The notes under the pieces: generated by a model
What the model was told of the DNA's origin: nothing
Database searches by the model: none
Seen by the model: only the letters and a program-made list of their open reading frames with translations
Assembly: GCA_900155405.1 (NCBI GenBank)
Contig: LT700188.1
Coordinates: forward strand, 930,001-994,000
Length of the DNA stretch: 64,000 bases
From: Negativicoccus massiliensis
Lineage (GTDB): Bacteria; Bacillota; Negativicutes; Veillonellales; Negativicoccaceae
Direction of reading: 5' to 3'
Translations under genes and position numbers: made by a program
In this document: positions 55,498 to 64,000 of the stretch, one piece after another
How the letters are laid out: each line of letters begins with the position of its first letter
Numbering within the stretch: position 1 is the stretch's first letter

Positions 55498-55893
55498 ATG
55501 GAAACGAAGAACATGAATGAACCGACGGCAACTTATACGAGCGATAAAATTGAGGCGCTGTTTCAGAGCTTCAAACACATGATTTCGGTGGAAACCGTCG
55601 TTGGCGAAGCGGTACATATCGGAGACACCACGCTCGTGCCTTTTGTCGACGTGGCATTCGGTTTCGGTACCGGCGGCGCGGGAACGAAAGGCGACGGCGC
55701 GGGCGGCGGCGGCAAAATGACACCGACCGCGATTTTGGTCATCAAAGGCGACCGCGTGGAACTCTTCTCCGTGAAAGACGGCAACAAGAGCGGCGCCTTT
55801 GAAAAATTGCTCAACATGGTGCCGGAAATTATCGACAAAATGCGCAAAGACAAATTTATTTACATTAAGGAAGACGAAGAACTCCATCCTTGA
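55498..55893 (+). CDS. ytfJ: GerW/YtfJ family protein
   Basis: A 131-residue protein with the YtfJ pattern VVGEAVHIGDTTLVPFVDVAFGFG, a Gly-rich loop (GTGGAGTKGDGAGGGG) and ILVIKGDRVELFSVK. In Bacillus, YtfJ (GerW) is a spore protein needed for germination by some nutrients; homologues in non-sporulating bacteria have no settled role. ATG at 55498 sits seven bases from GGAGG; the one two codons earlier is too close. Confidence 0.85.
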   Translation: METKNMNEPTATYTSDKIEALFQSFKHMISVETVVGEAVHIGDTTLVPFVDVAFGFGTGGAGTKGDGAGGGGKMTPTAILVIKGDRVELFSVKDGNKSGAFEKLLNMVPEIIDKMRKDKFIYIKEDEELHP

Positions 55894-55974
55894 GTTCTCA
55901 TGCGCCCCTAATTTGCGCGCTGTATCTTGATACGTTACAATATACGCAAGGCATAATGCCAAAAGGAGGCACGA

Positions 55975-56385
55975 ATGAAACAAAAAATGATAGCGCTCGC
56001 GCTCACCGGAGTTTTTGCTTGCGGCACGATGCTGACCGCAGCGGCGGCCGGTGTCGGTTACGTTAACCAACAGGTTCTGATGCAGGCGCATCCGCGCATG
56101 ATGAAAGCCCAGCTGACGCTAAAAGCGGAAACGCAAAAACAGCAGCAGAAGTTTGACAACGAAGTCGTCAAACTGAAAGACGATAACGCGAAACGCGATC
56201 TCTACATGAAATTGCAGAGAGAATTATCGGAAAAAGAACAGGAACTGATAGGACCGATCATGCGGGATGTCCAAAATGCGATCGAAAAAACCCGTCAGGA
56301 AAAAGGCTTGGATGCCATTCTGGATCGTGACGCGGTAGTGGCCGGCGGCCAGGACGTGACCGTGGACGTGCAGAAAAAATTTTAA
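55975..56385 (+). CDS. OmpH/Skp family periplasmic chaperone
   Basis: A 136-residue secreted protein with a signal peptide (MKQKMIALALTGVFACGTMLTAAAA), then VGYVNQQVLMQAHPRM and a long Q/K-rich helical arm, closing with LDAILDRDAVVAGGQDVT. This is the OmpH/Skp fold, which holds unfolded outer-membrane proteins. It is strong evidence for an outer membrane. AAGGAGG precedes the ATG. Confidence 0.9.
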   Translation: MKQKMIALALTGVFACGTMLTAAAAGVGYVNQQVLMQAHPRMMKAQLTLKAETQKQQQKFDNEVVKLKDDNAKRDLYMKLQRELSEKEQELIGPIMRDVQNAIEKTRQEKGLDAILDRDAVVAGGQDVTVDVQKKF

Positions 56386-56395
56386 GCCGTAACAT

Positions 56396-56423
56396 AAAAA
56401 ACACCTCATGCGAGGTGTTTTTT
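56396..56423 (+). terminator. Terminator of the ompH gene
   Basis: AACACCTC-ATGC-GAGGTGTT with A6 and T6 flanks. Confidence 0.92.
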
Positions 56424-56635
56424 GTGCCGCGAAAGATTTACGGCAAGCGGCAACCTTTTCGCAACATAAAGAGTGATTGTCAGTCGGAGATGGGAAATTA
56501 CCGCGTGTGTGACGCCGCGGATTCAGAAAAATTTCTACGCGCGTCGCTGTCAACTTGCGCGCGAGGAGTCGGCAGAAAAATTTGGAGAAACTATAAGGTC
56601 GCAACAAAAAATTCGCGCGCGGATTTCGTACCGAC
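56424..56635. other. Gap before the panD promoter
   Basis: About 210 bases with no gene, repeat or fold that I can support. Confidence 0.5.
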
Positions 56636-56663
56636 TTTACATAAAAATGATCTGTGTTATACT
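56636..56663 (+). promoter_or_regulatory. Promoter of panD
   Basis: TTTACA (56636-56641), 16-base spacer, TATACT (56658-56663). The leader to the panD start is about 115 bases. Confidence 0.75.
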
Positions 56664-56714
56664 GAACAACGGAGATAGTATTCGCTTGAAACTATACTCT
56701 TTTTGACCCGTAGT

Positions 56715-56767
56715 TCATGCCCTTCGTAAGTAGTCATGGGCGCTTTTCGAGCGCGCATGATTTTTTT
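56715..56767 (+). terminator. Attenuator-like terminator in the panD leader
   Basis: TCATGGGCGC (56734-56743) pairs with GCGCGCATGA (56751-56760), one mismatch, followed by T7. An upstream TCATGCCC (56715-56722) can pair either with GGGC of the first arm or with GCATGA of the second, so an antiterminated form is possible. Confidence 0.6.
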
Positions 56768-56785
56768 ATTGTAAGGGGGGAACCA

Positions 56786-57178
56786 ATGACGATTTCCATG
56801 TTACAGGGAAAAATCCACCGGGCCACCGTAACCCAGGCGGAATTGGATTATGTAGGAAGCATTACGGTAGACAGCGAGTTGCTGGAAGCCGCCGGTATTC
56901 AAGAATACCAGGAAGTGCAGATCGTGGACGTGAATAACGGCCAACGTTTCGGCACCTATACTATTGCCGGTGAAGCCGGCAGCGGCGTGATTTGCTTAAA
57001 CGGCGCAGCCGCCCGCTGCGTCAGTGTCGGAGATAAAGTCATTATCATGGCGTACGCCGATCTCACACCCGAAGAGGCGTCACAGCACCGACCGACCGTC
57101 GTATTTGTAGAGGAAGACAACCGTATTCATCGCGTAACCGATTATGAACAGCACGGCAGGTTAAGCGACCAGGCATAG
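56786..57178 (+). CDS. panD: Aspartate 1-decarboxylase precursor
   Basis: PanD makes beta-alanine for pantothenate. It is a pro-enzyme that cuts itself at Gly-Ser to form a pyruvoyl group; the site is in [10 protein letters not shown] (residues 21-30). Other conserved parts are [31 protein letters not shown] and VIIMAYA. 130 residues. ATG at 56786 has AGGGGGG upstream. panC follows 54 bases later. Confidence 0.95.
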   Translation: MTISMLQGKIHRATVTQAELDYVGSITVDSELLEAAGIQEYQEVQIVDVNNGQRFGTYTIAGEAGSGVICLNGAAARCVSVGDKVIIMAYADLTPEEASQHRPTVVFVEEDNRIHRVTDYEQHGRLSDQA

Positions 57179-57232
57179 GACTGCGGGGTCAAAAGAGGCT
57201 ATCTTCCAATCTACTGAAAAGGACGGATATCC

Positions 57233-58084
57233 ATGCAAATTTGTACTACCGTTGCCGAGGTGCGCGCATTAGTCGACGCCTGGCACAAAGAAGGAAAAAC
57301 CGTCGGTCTCGTGCCGACGATGGGCTTTCTGCATGAAGGCCATGAAAGTTTGATTCAAAAAGCGGTCGCGGAAAACGATTGCGTAGTCGTTTCCGATTTT
57401 GTCAATCCGACGCAGTTCGGACCGCAGGAAGATTTGGAAGCGTATCCGCGCGACTTCGCGCAGGATAAAGCGCGTTGCGAAAAAATCGGCGCCGCGGCGA
57501 TTTTTCATCCGACGCCGGAAGAGATGTATCACGATCCGGCGACATACGTCAATATCGAGCGATTGTCGTCGACATTGTGCGGTCAGTCGCGCCCGATTCA
57601 TTTTCGCGGCGTGTGCACGGTCGTCAGTAAATTATTTAATATTGTCCGGCCGGAGCGGGCGTACTTTGGTGAGAAAGACGCCCAGCAATTAGCGATTATT
57701 CGCAAGATGGTCACGGATTTGAATTTTCCGGTGACGATTGTCGGTTGCCCGATCGTGCGTGAAGCGGACGGTTTGGCGAAATCGTCCCGCAATACGTATT
57801 TGAGCGCGGCGGAACGTCGCGCCGCGTTGTGCCTGTCGCAAGCGGTGAAAAAAGGACAGCAAACGATCGCGCCGAAGATGACGGCCGACGATGTATTGCA
57901 GCCGATGCGTGAGATTTTGGACAATGAACCGCTCGCCCGTGTGGATTATTTGGAAATGGTGGACGCGCAAACCATGCAGCCCGCAGATCGCGTTGACAGG
58001 GCTGTTTTGGTCGCGATGGCCGTGTACATCGGCAAAACGCGTCTCATTGATAATTTCTCGTTCGATCCGGCAGGTGCGCGATGA
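57233..58084 (+). CDS. panC: Pantothenate synthetase
   Basis: Joins pantoate and beta-alanine using ATP. The 283-residue protein has VPTMGFLHEGHESLI (HIGH-like HEGH), FVNPTQFGPQEDLEAYPR, YFGEKDAQQL and the KMSKS-like AKSSRNTYLS. No panB or panE (pantoate synthesis) is in the window. The stop overlaps the start of the next transporter gene by four bases. Confidence 0.96.
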   Translation: MQICTTVAEVRALVDAWHKEGKTVGLVPTMGFLHEGHESLIQKAVAENDCVVVSDFVNPTQFGPQEDLEAYPRDFAQDKARCEKIGAAAIFHPTPEEMYHDPATYVNIERLSSTLCGQSRPIHFRGVCTVVSKLFNIVRPERAYFGEKDAQQLAIIRKMVTDLNFPVTIVGCPIVREADGLAKSSRNTYLSAAERRAALCLSQAVKKGQQTIAPKMTADDVLQPMREILDNEPLARVDYLEMVDAQTMQPADRVDRAVLVAMAVYIGKTRLIDNFSFDPAGAR

Positions 58085-59058
58085 AAACGATCGTGAAGAT
58101 CACCGGCGCGCTCACGCGTTACATCGGCGCCATCATCATCATTTTCACGGCGTGGGCATTTTTACAGCCGGAATTATTCGGTTGGGCGGTACAGTATACC
58201 GCTTGGTTTTTAGGCGCGGCGATGTTCGGCATGGGGCTTTCCATTCACGCCGAAGATTTCGCCGTCGTGTTCGCCCGTCCGCGGGAAGTGCTTTTGGGCG
58301 TGGCGTTGCAGTATACGGTGATGCCGGTCGCCGCGTGGGCGCTCGCGGCCGGTTTGGGATTGCCGACGGATTTAGCGCTCGGCGTCATTTTAGTCGGTTG
58401 CTGCCCGGGCGGCACGGCGAGTAACGTCATCACGTACATCGCCGGCGGCGATGTCGCGCTTTCGGTCGGCATGACGATCGTCTCGACGCTTTTAGCGCCG
58501 CTGGCCACGCCGCTCTTGGTGTTCGGTCTCGCCGGCGCGTGGGTCAATGTCTCGCTTTGGGCGATGATTATTTCCGTCGTCAAAGTGGTCTTGATTCCGG
58601 TCCTGCTCGGCCTTTTGCTGCACACGCTGTTCCGTTCCAAAATCAAACCGGTACAGGATGTTTTCCCGTTGGTTTCGGTCGCGGCGATCGTTTTCATCAT
58701 CGCCGGTATCGTGGCGGTGAACCGCGAAAAAGTGTTGACGAGCGGTCTGATTGTGATCGGTTTAGTGGCGATTCACAATATGGTCGGTCTCGGCCTCGGC
58801 TACTTGGCCGCGCGGCAGGCGAAAGCGTCGTACGCCAAAACAACGGCGATCGCGATCGAAGTCGGCATGCAAAACAGCGGTCTTGCGATTGCGCTGGCGA
58901 CGGCGAACTTCGCCGCCAACCCGTTGGCGACTTTGCCCGGCGCGATCTTCAGCGTCTGGCACAATATTTCCGGCTCGCTCTTTGCCAGCTATCGTCGTCG
59001 GGAAGAACCGGATACAGCGAAGGATTCGGTCGAACAGTTGCCCTGGGAAACAGAGTAA
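58081..59058 (+). CDS. BASS family transporter, possibly PanS-like
   Basis: A 325-residue member of the bile acid:Na+ symporter (BASS) family with about ten transmembrane segments; conserved patterns are GCCPGGTASNVITYIAGGD and the crossover-type EVGMQNSGLAIALA. PanS of Salmonella and plant BASS1 belong to this family and carry (keto)pantoate. Overlap with panC by four bases suggests the same substrate class here; that link is inference. Confidence 0.85.
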   Translation: MKTIVKITGALTRYIGAIIIIFTAWAFLQPELFGWAVQYTAWFLGAAMFGMGLSIHAEDFAVVFARPREVLLGVALQYTVMPVAAWALAAGLGLPTDLALGVILVGCCPGGTASNVITYIAGGDVALSVGMTIVSTLLAPLATPLLVFGLAGAWVNVSLWAMIISVVKVVLIPVLLGLLLHTLFRSKIKPVQDVFPLVSVAAIVFIIAGIVAVNREKVLTSGLIVIGLVAIHNMVGLGLGYLAARQAKASYAKTTAIAIEVGMQNSGLAIALATANFAANPLATLPGAIFSVWHNISGSLFASYRRREEPDTAKDSVEQLPWETE

Positions 59059-59064
59059 GCATAT

Positions 59065-59094
59065 AAAAAAGACTCTCCGCGGAGAGTCTTTTTT
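59065..59094. terminator. Bidirectional terminator
   Basis: AAAAAAGACTCTCC-GC-GGAGAGTCTTTTTT, serving the pan operon and the convergent MFS operon. Confidence 0.92.
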
Positions 59095-59105
59095 GTTGCG
59101 TCCAT

Positions 59106-59492
59106 TCAGATAAACATCGGATACACGAAAATTTGAATCAGGCGCGCGATGCCGATGTAGATCGCGAACGCGGCGGCAATGTGCAGCACATGAAATTTTT
59201 TATTTTGCGGCTGCGGTCGATCCGGCAGCCAAATCAGAAAAATCGCGTACGCGAGCGACAGAATCGGCACGAGCATGATGTACACGTATTCGGCCGGCCG
59301 ACCGACGCGACTGAGACGCATGCCGACGGCAAAGAACAGCAACGCCACGCCGATGTTGCCGATGAGATTTACGGGGAAGGATGTGGGGATAAGATCCATG
59401 AGCGTCATCGCGCCCAGCACGACACTCGCGACAAGAGCTCCGACATACGTCGTGCGGCCGAAGCCGTTTTGAGAATCCGATTGGGTAGCCAT
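59106..59492 (-). CDS. Hypothetical membrane protein
   Basis: A 128-residue protein with four predicted membrane segments (about residues 18-36, 43-60, 68-90, 101-125). I do not recognise a family. It starts 20 bases after the MFS gene and probably shares its transcript, so it may act with that transporter. Confidence 0.7.
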   Translation of the reverse strand: MATQSDSQNGFGRTTYVGALVASVVLGAMTLMDLIPTSFPVNLIGNIGVALLFFAVGMRLSRVGRPAEYVYIMLVPILSLAYAIFLIWLPDRPQPQNKKFHVLHIAAAFAIYIGIARLIQIFVYPMFI

Positions 59493-59512
59493 ATATACCT
59501 CTTTTCAAAATA

Positions 59513-60670
59513 TCAGCGAGCGTCTTCGCCCACTTTGGTAAAATGCAGCGCATGGTAGCCGCACAACGCGAGCAACAAGCACGCGCCGATAAAATACAAC
59601 AGCAGCGGCGGCCAGCTTCCGTACATGCCGTACAACGCGCCCACGCTGACCGGTCCGATCGCCGCCAAAAGATACGCGATCGCCTGACCGACGCCCGAAA
59701 GGCGTGACGCGATCAGAGGATTCGCGGCGCGTACCGCGAAGGCGAGCATGCACAGACTGAACGTGGCGCCGGCGGCCAGCGCGATCCAAATGATCGCCGC
59801 CGTCAACCACAGTGACGTTTGCGCGGCAAATACGAAATAAAAACCCGTAAGATACATCAGACCCGCCGCCGCGCCGTATTGACGGCGATAGCGCCCCTGC
59901 GCCAAAAGCGGCGTCAAAAGAGAAGCGGGCAAACTGACCAGCTGAAACAGAAACGAATAGTAACCGCCGAGCGTCATATCATACCCTTTCGCGACGATCC
60001 AATACGGCAACCACGTGACCAGCGAAAAATAGACCAGCGATTGCAAACCCATAAACAACGCGACCCACCACGCTGCATAGTGGGAAAAGACCGCGCGAAT
60101 GGAAAGCTCTTTGTGCGCGCGCGCCGTCGGTCGTTGATTCGGTAATGAAAACCACAGCAACGCGCCTACAAACGCCGTCGCCGCCCAGGAGGCGCACACG
60201 AGTTGCCAGCCGTAATGCGCGGCGAGCGGAATCACAATCGCATTGCTGACGGCATTCATGCCGTTCATCGCGACGACAAAAATGCCCGTCGCCAGCGCCG
60301 TATGCTCGGGATACCAAGCCTTGGTGAGCGTCGGTAACAGCACATTACCGATCGCGACGCCCGCCGAAAGCAACACGGTCCCGGCGAAGAGACCGGTGAT
60401 GCCCGCGTACGAACGCAGGACGGCGCCTGCCGCTAACAACGCCATCGCACCGCCGAACAGTCGCGTCATGCCGCAACGGGGAATCCAGTTGCCGACAAAA
60501 GGCGATACCGCCGCAAACACCAGCAGCGGCAGTGTCGTCAGCATCCCGACCGTCGCGTGCGACAGATCGAAGTACGCCTGCAACACCGGCAACAACGGCG
60601 TCAGCATCAAAAACGAAGCGCGTAAATGCAGCGTGCTCCAACCCAACACCACGCCATGTTGTAAATTCAT
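59513..60670 (-). CDS. MFS transporter, CynX/NimT type
   Basis: A 385-residue major facilitator with about 12 transmembrane segments. The pattern TPLLPVLQAYFDLSHATVGMLTTLPLL and the later AVSNAIVIPLA resemble the cyanate/nitroimidazole group (CynX, NimT). The substrate is unknown. ATG at 60670 has GGGGTG before it; an in-frame start 41 codons earlier spans the promoter. Confidence 0.85.
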   Translation of the reverse strand: MNLQHGVVLGWSTLHLRASFLMLTPLLPVLQAYFDLSHATVGMLTTLPLLVFAAVSPFVGNWIPRCGMTRLFGGAMALLAAGAVLRSYAGITGLFAGTVLLSAGVAIGNVLLPTLTKAWYPEHTALATGIFVVAMNGMNAVSNAIVIPLAAHYGWQLVCASWAATAFVGALLWFSLPNQRPTARAHKELSIRAVFSHYAAWWVALFMGLQSLVYFSLVTWLPYWIVAKGYDMTLGGYYSFLFQLVSLPASLLTPLLAQGRYRRQYGAAAGLMYLTGFYFVFAAQTSLWLTAAIIWIALAAGATFSLCMLAFAVRAANPLIASRLSGVGQAIAYLLAAIGPVSVGALYGMYGSWPPLLLYFIGACLLLALCGYHALHFTKVGEDAR

Positions 60671-60685
60671 TTTACACCCCTTAAT

Positions 60686-60724
60686 CGATATCTCTATCGT
60701 ATAAAAGCGCGGGCATTCTGTCAA
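60686..60724 (-). promoter_or_regulatory. Promoter and possible operator of the CynX-like gene
   Basis: Minus strand TTGACA (60719-60724), 17-base spacer, TACGAT (60696-60701). A palindrome CGATA-TCTC-TATCG (60686-60699) overlaps the -10 box and could bind a repressor. Confidence 0.7.
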
Positions 60725-60849
60725 ACATAGTGAAGGTCTCGCGACACAAGAATGAAAATTTGAATTTACACGGGATTTTTGCGAAATTTGCACATAGTTA
60801 AAAAATAGAAATAAATACGTTTAATAAAAATATTTTTCTCTTAAAAATA

Positions 60850-60858
60850 TGCTATAAT
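60850..60858 (+). promoter_or_regulatory. Extended -10 promoter of gyrA
   Basis: TGCTATAAT, 38 bases before gyrA, in an AT-rich stretch without a clear -35. Confidence 0.65.
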
Positions 60859-60895
60859 CAACATATATTCAATTTTTAGCGAGAAAGGGGTTTAT

Positions 60896-63346
60896 ATGGC
60901 AACAGAATGGCAACACGGCGCCATCGTACCCGTGGATATTGAAGAACAAATGCGCACCAGCTACATCGATTACGCGATGAGCGTTATCGTGATGCGCGCG
61001 CTGCCGGATGTCCGCGACGGTTTGAAGCCGGTACACCGGCGCATTCTTTACGCGATGCATGAAGGCGGCCTCACCGCCAACAAACCGTATCGCAAATCCG
61101 CGCGTGTCGTCGGTGACGTCTTAGGTAAATACCACCCGCACGGCGACTCGTCCGTTTACGACGCGACCGTGCGTTTGGCGCAGGATTTCTCGACGCGGTA
61201 TCCGCTGGTTGACGGTCACGGCAACTTCGGTTCCGTCGACGGAGACTCACCGGCGGCGATGCGTTACACGGAAGTCCGCATGGCCAAAATCGCGCAGGAA
61301 ATGCTCGAAGATTTGGAAAAAAATACCGTCGATTTCATGCCGAACTACGACGAATCCTTGCAGGAACCGGTCGTTTTACCGTCGAAGATTCCGAACCTTT
61401 TGGTCAACGGCTCGTACGGTATCGCCGTCGGCATGGCGACGAACATTCCGCCGCACAATTTGGGGGAAGTGGTCGACGGTCTCTGCCTTTTGATCGACGA
61501 TCCGAATACGCCGATCGAAACCCTGATGAAACACATCAAGGGACCGGACTTTCCGACCGGCGGTCTGATTCAGGGCCGCGAAGGCATCAAGAAAGCGTAT
61601 ACCACCGGCCGCGGCGCGATTAAAGTTCGCGCGCGCGTCGAAATCGAGGAGATGGCGAAAGGGAAAAACCGCATCGTCGTCACCGAAATTCCGTACCAGG
61701 TCAATAAAGCGCGCGTCGTCGAAACGATCGCGAAACTCTCGCGCGACAAGATCTTGGACGGCATCACCGCCTTGCGCGATGAATCCGACCGCAACGGCAT
61801 GCGCATCGTCATTGAACTGCGCAGCGACATCGACCCGCAGATCATGCTGAACAACCTGTACAAGCATACGCAACTGCAGGAAACATTCGGCGTGATTATG
61901 CTCGCTCTGGTCGACGGCCACCCGCGCGTCTTGACGTTGAAACAAATGCTCGAGTACTATCTCCTGCATCAAAAAGAAGTCATCACCCGTCGCAGTCAGT
62001 ACGAACTCGACCGCGCCCGCGCTCGCGAGCACATCGTCGAAGGCTTGTTGATCGCGCTCGATCATATCGACGCCATCATCAAAACGATCCGCGCGTCCGA
62101 AACCGATGAGATCGCGAAAAACGCGTTGATGGAAAACTTCGGACTGTCCGAAAAACAATCACTTGCGATTCTCGACATGCGCTTGCGTCGTTTGACCGGA
62201 CTCGAACGTGAAAAACTCGAAGCGGAATATCAGGACTTGAAAGAGCGGATTGAATACCTGCTCGGCCTTTTGGGTGACGAAGCGAAAGTCATGCAGGTCG
62301 TCAAAGAAGAACTGCTCGACGTCAAACAGCGCTTCACGGACGAACGTCGCAGTGAAATTGTCCGCGATGAATCCGGTTTGGACGATTTGGATCTGATTCC
62401 CGACGAACCGATGATCATCACGCTCACGCAGCAGGGTTATATTAAACGCATGCATGCGAATACCTACCGCACGCAACGCAAAGGCGGCGCCGGCATCACG
62501 GGCATCAAGACAAAAGATGACGACTTTGTCACCAAAGTGCTCACGACATCGACGCACAACACGCTGCTCTTCTTTACCACCGCCGGTCGCGTCTACAAAC
62601 TGGTCGCCAACGACATTCCGAAAGCGTCCACGCGTACCGCTCGCGGAACGCATCTCGTCAACTGCATCCCCGCGCTCGAAAAAGATGAACAGGTCACCGA
62701 AATTTACGACATCTCGTCGTTCGCGAATTACGAATACCTGCTCATGGTTACTCGTCAAGGCTTTGTCAAAAAGACGCTCCTTTCCGAATACACCAACGTG
62801 CGGCAGAGCGGCCTGATCGCCATCAACCTGCGCGAAGGCGACGAACTCATCAAAGTCGTCACCACCACCGGTGAAGATGATATCATTATCGGCACCAAGA
62901 CCGGCATGGCCATTGTCTTCTCCGAAGCCGATGTCAATCCGACCGGCCGCGCCTCGCTCGGCGTCATCGGCGTCCGCTTCAAACAGGGCAGCCAAGATGA
63001 AGTCGTCGGCGCCGACGTCTTGACTTCAACCGATGAAGTCCTCACGCTCAGCAGCGACGCTTACGCCAAACGCAACAAAGCCACCGCATACAGCGTACAG
63101 CAACGCGGCGGCCAAGGCGCGCGTAACTTCAAGAAAGGCAGCACCGTTGTCGGTCTTCTGACCGTCAAAGGCAACGAGGAAATGCTCGTCATTACCGAAA
63201 GCGGCATCGTCATCCGCGTTCCGGTCGACTCCATCAGTCTGAAAAAAGGCAAGAACACCATCGGCGTCAAAGTCCAGCGCTTGGACGACACCGATCGCAT
63301 CGCCTCCGTCGCCCTCGCTCCCATGGAAGAAACGGAAGAAGACTGA
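60896..63346 (+). CDS. gyrA: DNA gyrase subunit A
   Basis: DNA-cleaving subunit of gyrase, 816 residues. The active-site tyrosine is Tyr124 ([10 protein letters not shown]). In the quinolone region [12 protein letters not shown], Ser85 and Asp89 (E. coli 83 and 87) are wild type, so no common resistance change is seen. The GyrA box that wraps DNA reads QQRGGQG rather than the canonical QRRGGKG. The C-terminus is short and acidic (EETEED). GAAAGGGG precedes the ATG. Confidence 0.97.
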   Translation: MATEWQHGAIVPVDIEEQMRTSYIDYAMSVIVMRALPDVRDGLKPVHRRILYAMHEGGLTANKPYRKSARVVGDVLGKYHPHGDSSVYDATVRLAQDFSTRYPLVDGHGNFGSVDGDSPAAMRYTEVRMAKIAQEMLEDLEKNTVDFMPNYDESLQEPVVLPSKIPNLLVNGSYGIAVGMATNIPPHNLGEVVDGLCLLIDDPNTPIETLMKHIKGPDFPTGGLIQGREGIKKAYTTGRGAIKVRARVEIEEMAKGKNRIVVTEIPYQVNKARVVETIAKLSRDKILDGITALRDESDRNGMRIVIELRSDIDPQIMLNNLYKHTQLQETFGVIMLALVDGHPRVLTLKQMLEYYLLHQKEVITRRSQYELDRARAREHIVEGLLIALDHIDAIIKTIRASETDEIAKNALMENFGLSEKQSLAILDMRLRRLTGLEREKLEAEYQDLKERIEYLLGLLGDEAKVMQVVKEELLDVKQRFTDERRSEIVRDESGLDDLDLIPDEPMIITLTQQGYIKRMHANTYRTQRKGGAGITGIKTKDDDFVTKVLTTSTHNTLLFFTTAGRVYKLVANDIPKASTRTARGTHLVNCIPALEKDEQVTEIYDISSFANYEYLLMVTRQGFVKKTLLSEYTNVRQSGLIAINLREGDELIKVVTTTGEDDIIIGTKTGMAIVFSEADVNPTGRASLGVIGVRFKQGSQDEVVGADVLTSTDEVLTLSSDAYAKRNKATAYSVQQRGGQGARNFKKGSTVVGLLTVKGNEEMLVITESGIVIRVPVDSISLKKGKNTIGVKVQRLDDTDRIASVALAPMEETEED

Positions 63347-63361
63347 AAAACAAATGCGCAA

Positions 63362-63391
63362 TAAAAAAAGCCCCCGCGGGGGCTTTTTTTA
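63362..63391. terminator. Terminator of gyrA
   Basis: AAAAAAAGCCCC-CGCG-GGGGCTTTTTTT; symmetrical, so it also ends the convergent rep fragment. Confidence 0.93.
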
Positions 63392-63394
63392 TAT

Positions 63395-63679
63395 TCACCG
63401 TTTAAGGTTAAAAAACTTTCGATTTGTTTCAGCTATACAATCTATAAGGTCCTTATTATTAGCAAAGGATGTTGGGTCAATAATCTTTTTAATTTCATCA
63501 AAAGTTAAAACTAAGCTGTATTCACGTTCTTTCATAAGACCACAGATTAAGAAAAAGAGATTTAATTCCCGTGCGGTAAATCCCCCAAACGAAAAAACAT
63601 TCATATCGTTATGATACTTCAATACAATTTTCCCTCCTTTCTGTATTAATGTTTCCACTTCATGATCAATCTTAAACAT
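63395..63679 (-). pseudogene. Truncated Rep_3 plasmid replication initiator
   Basis: A 94-residue N-terminal piece of a Rep_3 (RepB-type) initiator: KYHNDMNVFSFGGFTARELNLFFLICGLMKE is the first winged-helix domain, where full proteins have 250-350 residues and a second one. The reading frame ends at TGA just before the gyrA terminator, as if cut at the junction. AAAGGAG lies eight bases before the ATG, and matching iterons lie upstream. The fragment alone should not initiate replication, unless it is retained for another role. Confidence 0.75.
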
Positions 63680-63789
63680 TTACACCACTCCTTTCAACGA
63701 GTTAGTGCAAATGTACTCATGAAAATGGTATAATACAAAAACAAGGGTACTTTTGCTCTAATATGATCTTCGCCAAAGACATCAATCAC

Positions 63790-63900
63790 CCAAAGGTATC
63801 CTTGCCAATATATGATTGATACCTTTGGTTAAGTTTTGGTATAAAAAGAGATACCTTTCAATAAATTTTGATACCTTTGGGTATAAAAAAGATACCTTTG
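63790..63900 (-). repeat. Iterons of a plasmid-type origin
   Basis: GATACCTTT recurs at 63818, 63850, 63870 and 63891, the last three 20-21 bases apart with GGTATAAAAA-like filling; an inverted copy CCAAAGGTATC is at 63790-63800. They lie upstream of the rep start, as in iteron plasmids. The rest, 63901-64000, is AT-rich with no gene seen. Confidence 0.8.
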
Positions 63901-64000
63901 TGTCTAGAAACCCTTGCCCCGCAAGGCCTCGCGGACCCCTAAAAAGGTTTTAGAAAAGTTATTTAAAAAAGTTAAAAAACACCTTTTTCTTTTTTAACTG

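Overview
The window is a continuous stretch of bacterial chromosome around the replication origin. Gene order (rpmH-rnpA-yidD-yidC-jag-mnmE-mnmG-rsmG...parA-parB, and dnaA-dnaN-yaaA-recF-dciA-gyrB) is that of a Firmicute. Several genes also point to an outer membrane: an OmpH/Skp-type periplasmic chaperone and an RND efflux pump with its lipoprotein adaptor. Together with moderate-to-high GC this suggests a diderm Firmicute of the class Negativicutes (Veillonella/Megasphaera/Negativicoccus-like). The genus is inference.

Layout. From 1 to 27.2 kb nearly everything is on the minus strand, pointing away from the origin: addBA (helicase-nuclease), an MFS transporter, a GltD-like flavoprotein, tRNA-Arg(CCT), ychF, an aminotransferase-like protein without its PLP lysine, a full LIV-type branched-chain amino acid ABC operon with two substrate-binding proteins, an M23 peptidase, DUF4446, parB/parA with parS sites, ppk2, rsmG, mnmG, mnmE, jag, yidC, yidD, rnpA and rpmH. 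The only plus-strand gene here is an AEC-family transporter at 9.2 kb. From 27.4 kb the strand flips: brnQ (sitting between rpmH and dnaA), dnaA, a DnaA-box-rich intergenic region, dnaN, yaaA, recF, dciA, gyrB, lysP, an RND pump, and a CPA2-type antiporter behind a fluoride riboswitch. The 44-61 kb part is mixed in orientation: a CNNM/HlyC-like protein, an acidic/basic tailed protein, dinB-pepT, azlCD, a KimA-like K+ transporter behind a c-di-AMP riboswitch, a WYL regulator, cobO, ytfI-ytfJ, ompH, panD, panC with a BASS-family transporter, a CynX-like MFS, then gyrA. The window ends in a piece of an iteron plasmid replicon: a truncated Rep_3 gene and its iterons.

How it fits together. The core is replication initiation and chromosome handling (DnaA, DnaN, RecF, DciA, gyrase, ParABS). 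It is accompanied by tRNA modification, membrane insertion and several transport systems for branched-chain amino acids (LIV import, BrnQ import, AzlCD export), lysine, K+ and fluoride stress.

Points worth a second look: a 38-bp tandem duplication that shifts the frame of addA; a frameshifted azlD end; four perfect DnaA boxes about 20 kb away from dnaA; two recognisable riboswitches (fluoride, c-di-AMP); a possible free-standing small hairpin RNA before the AEC transporter; a parS-like palindrome inside a terminator; an attenuator-like leader before panD; and the plasmid replicon remnant beside gyrA.
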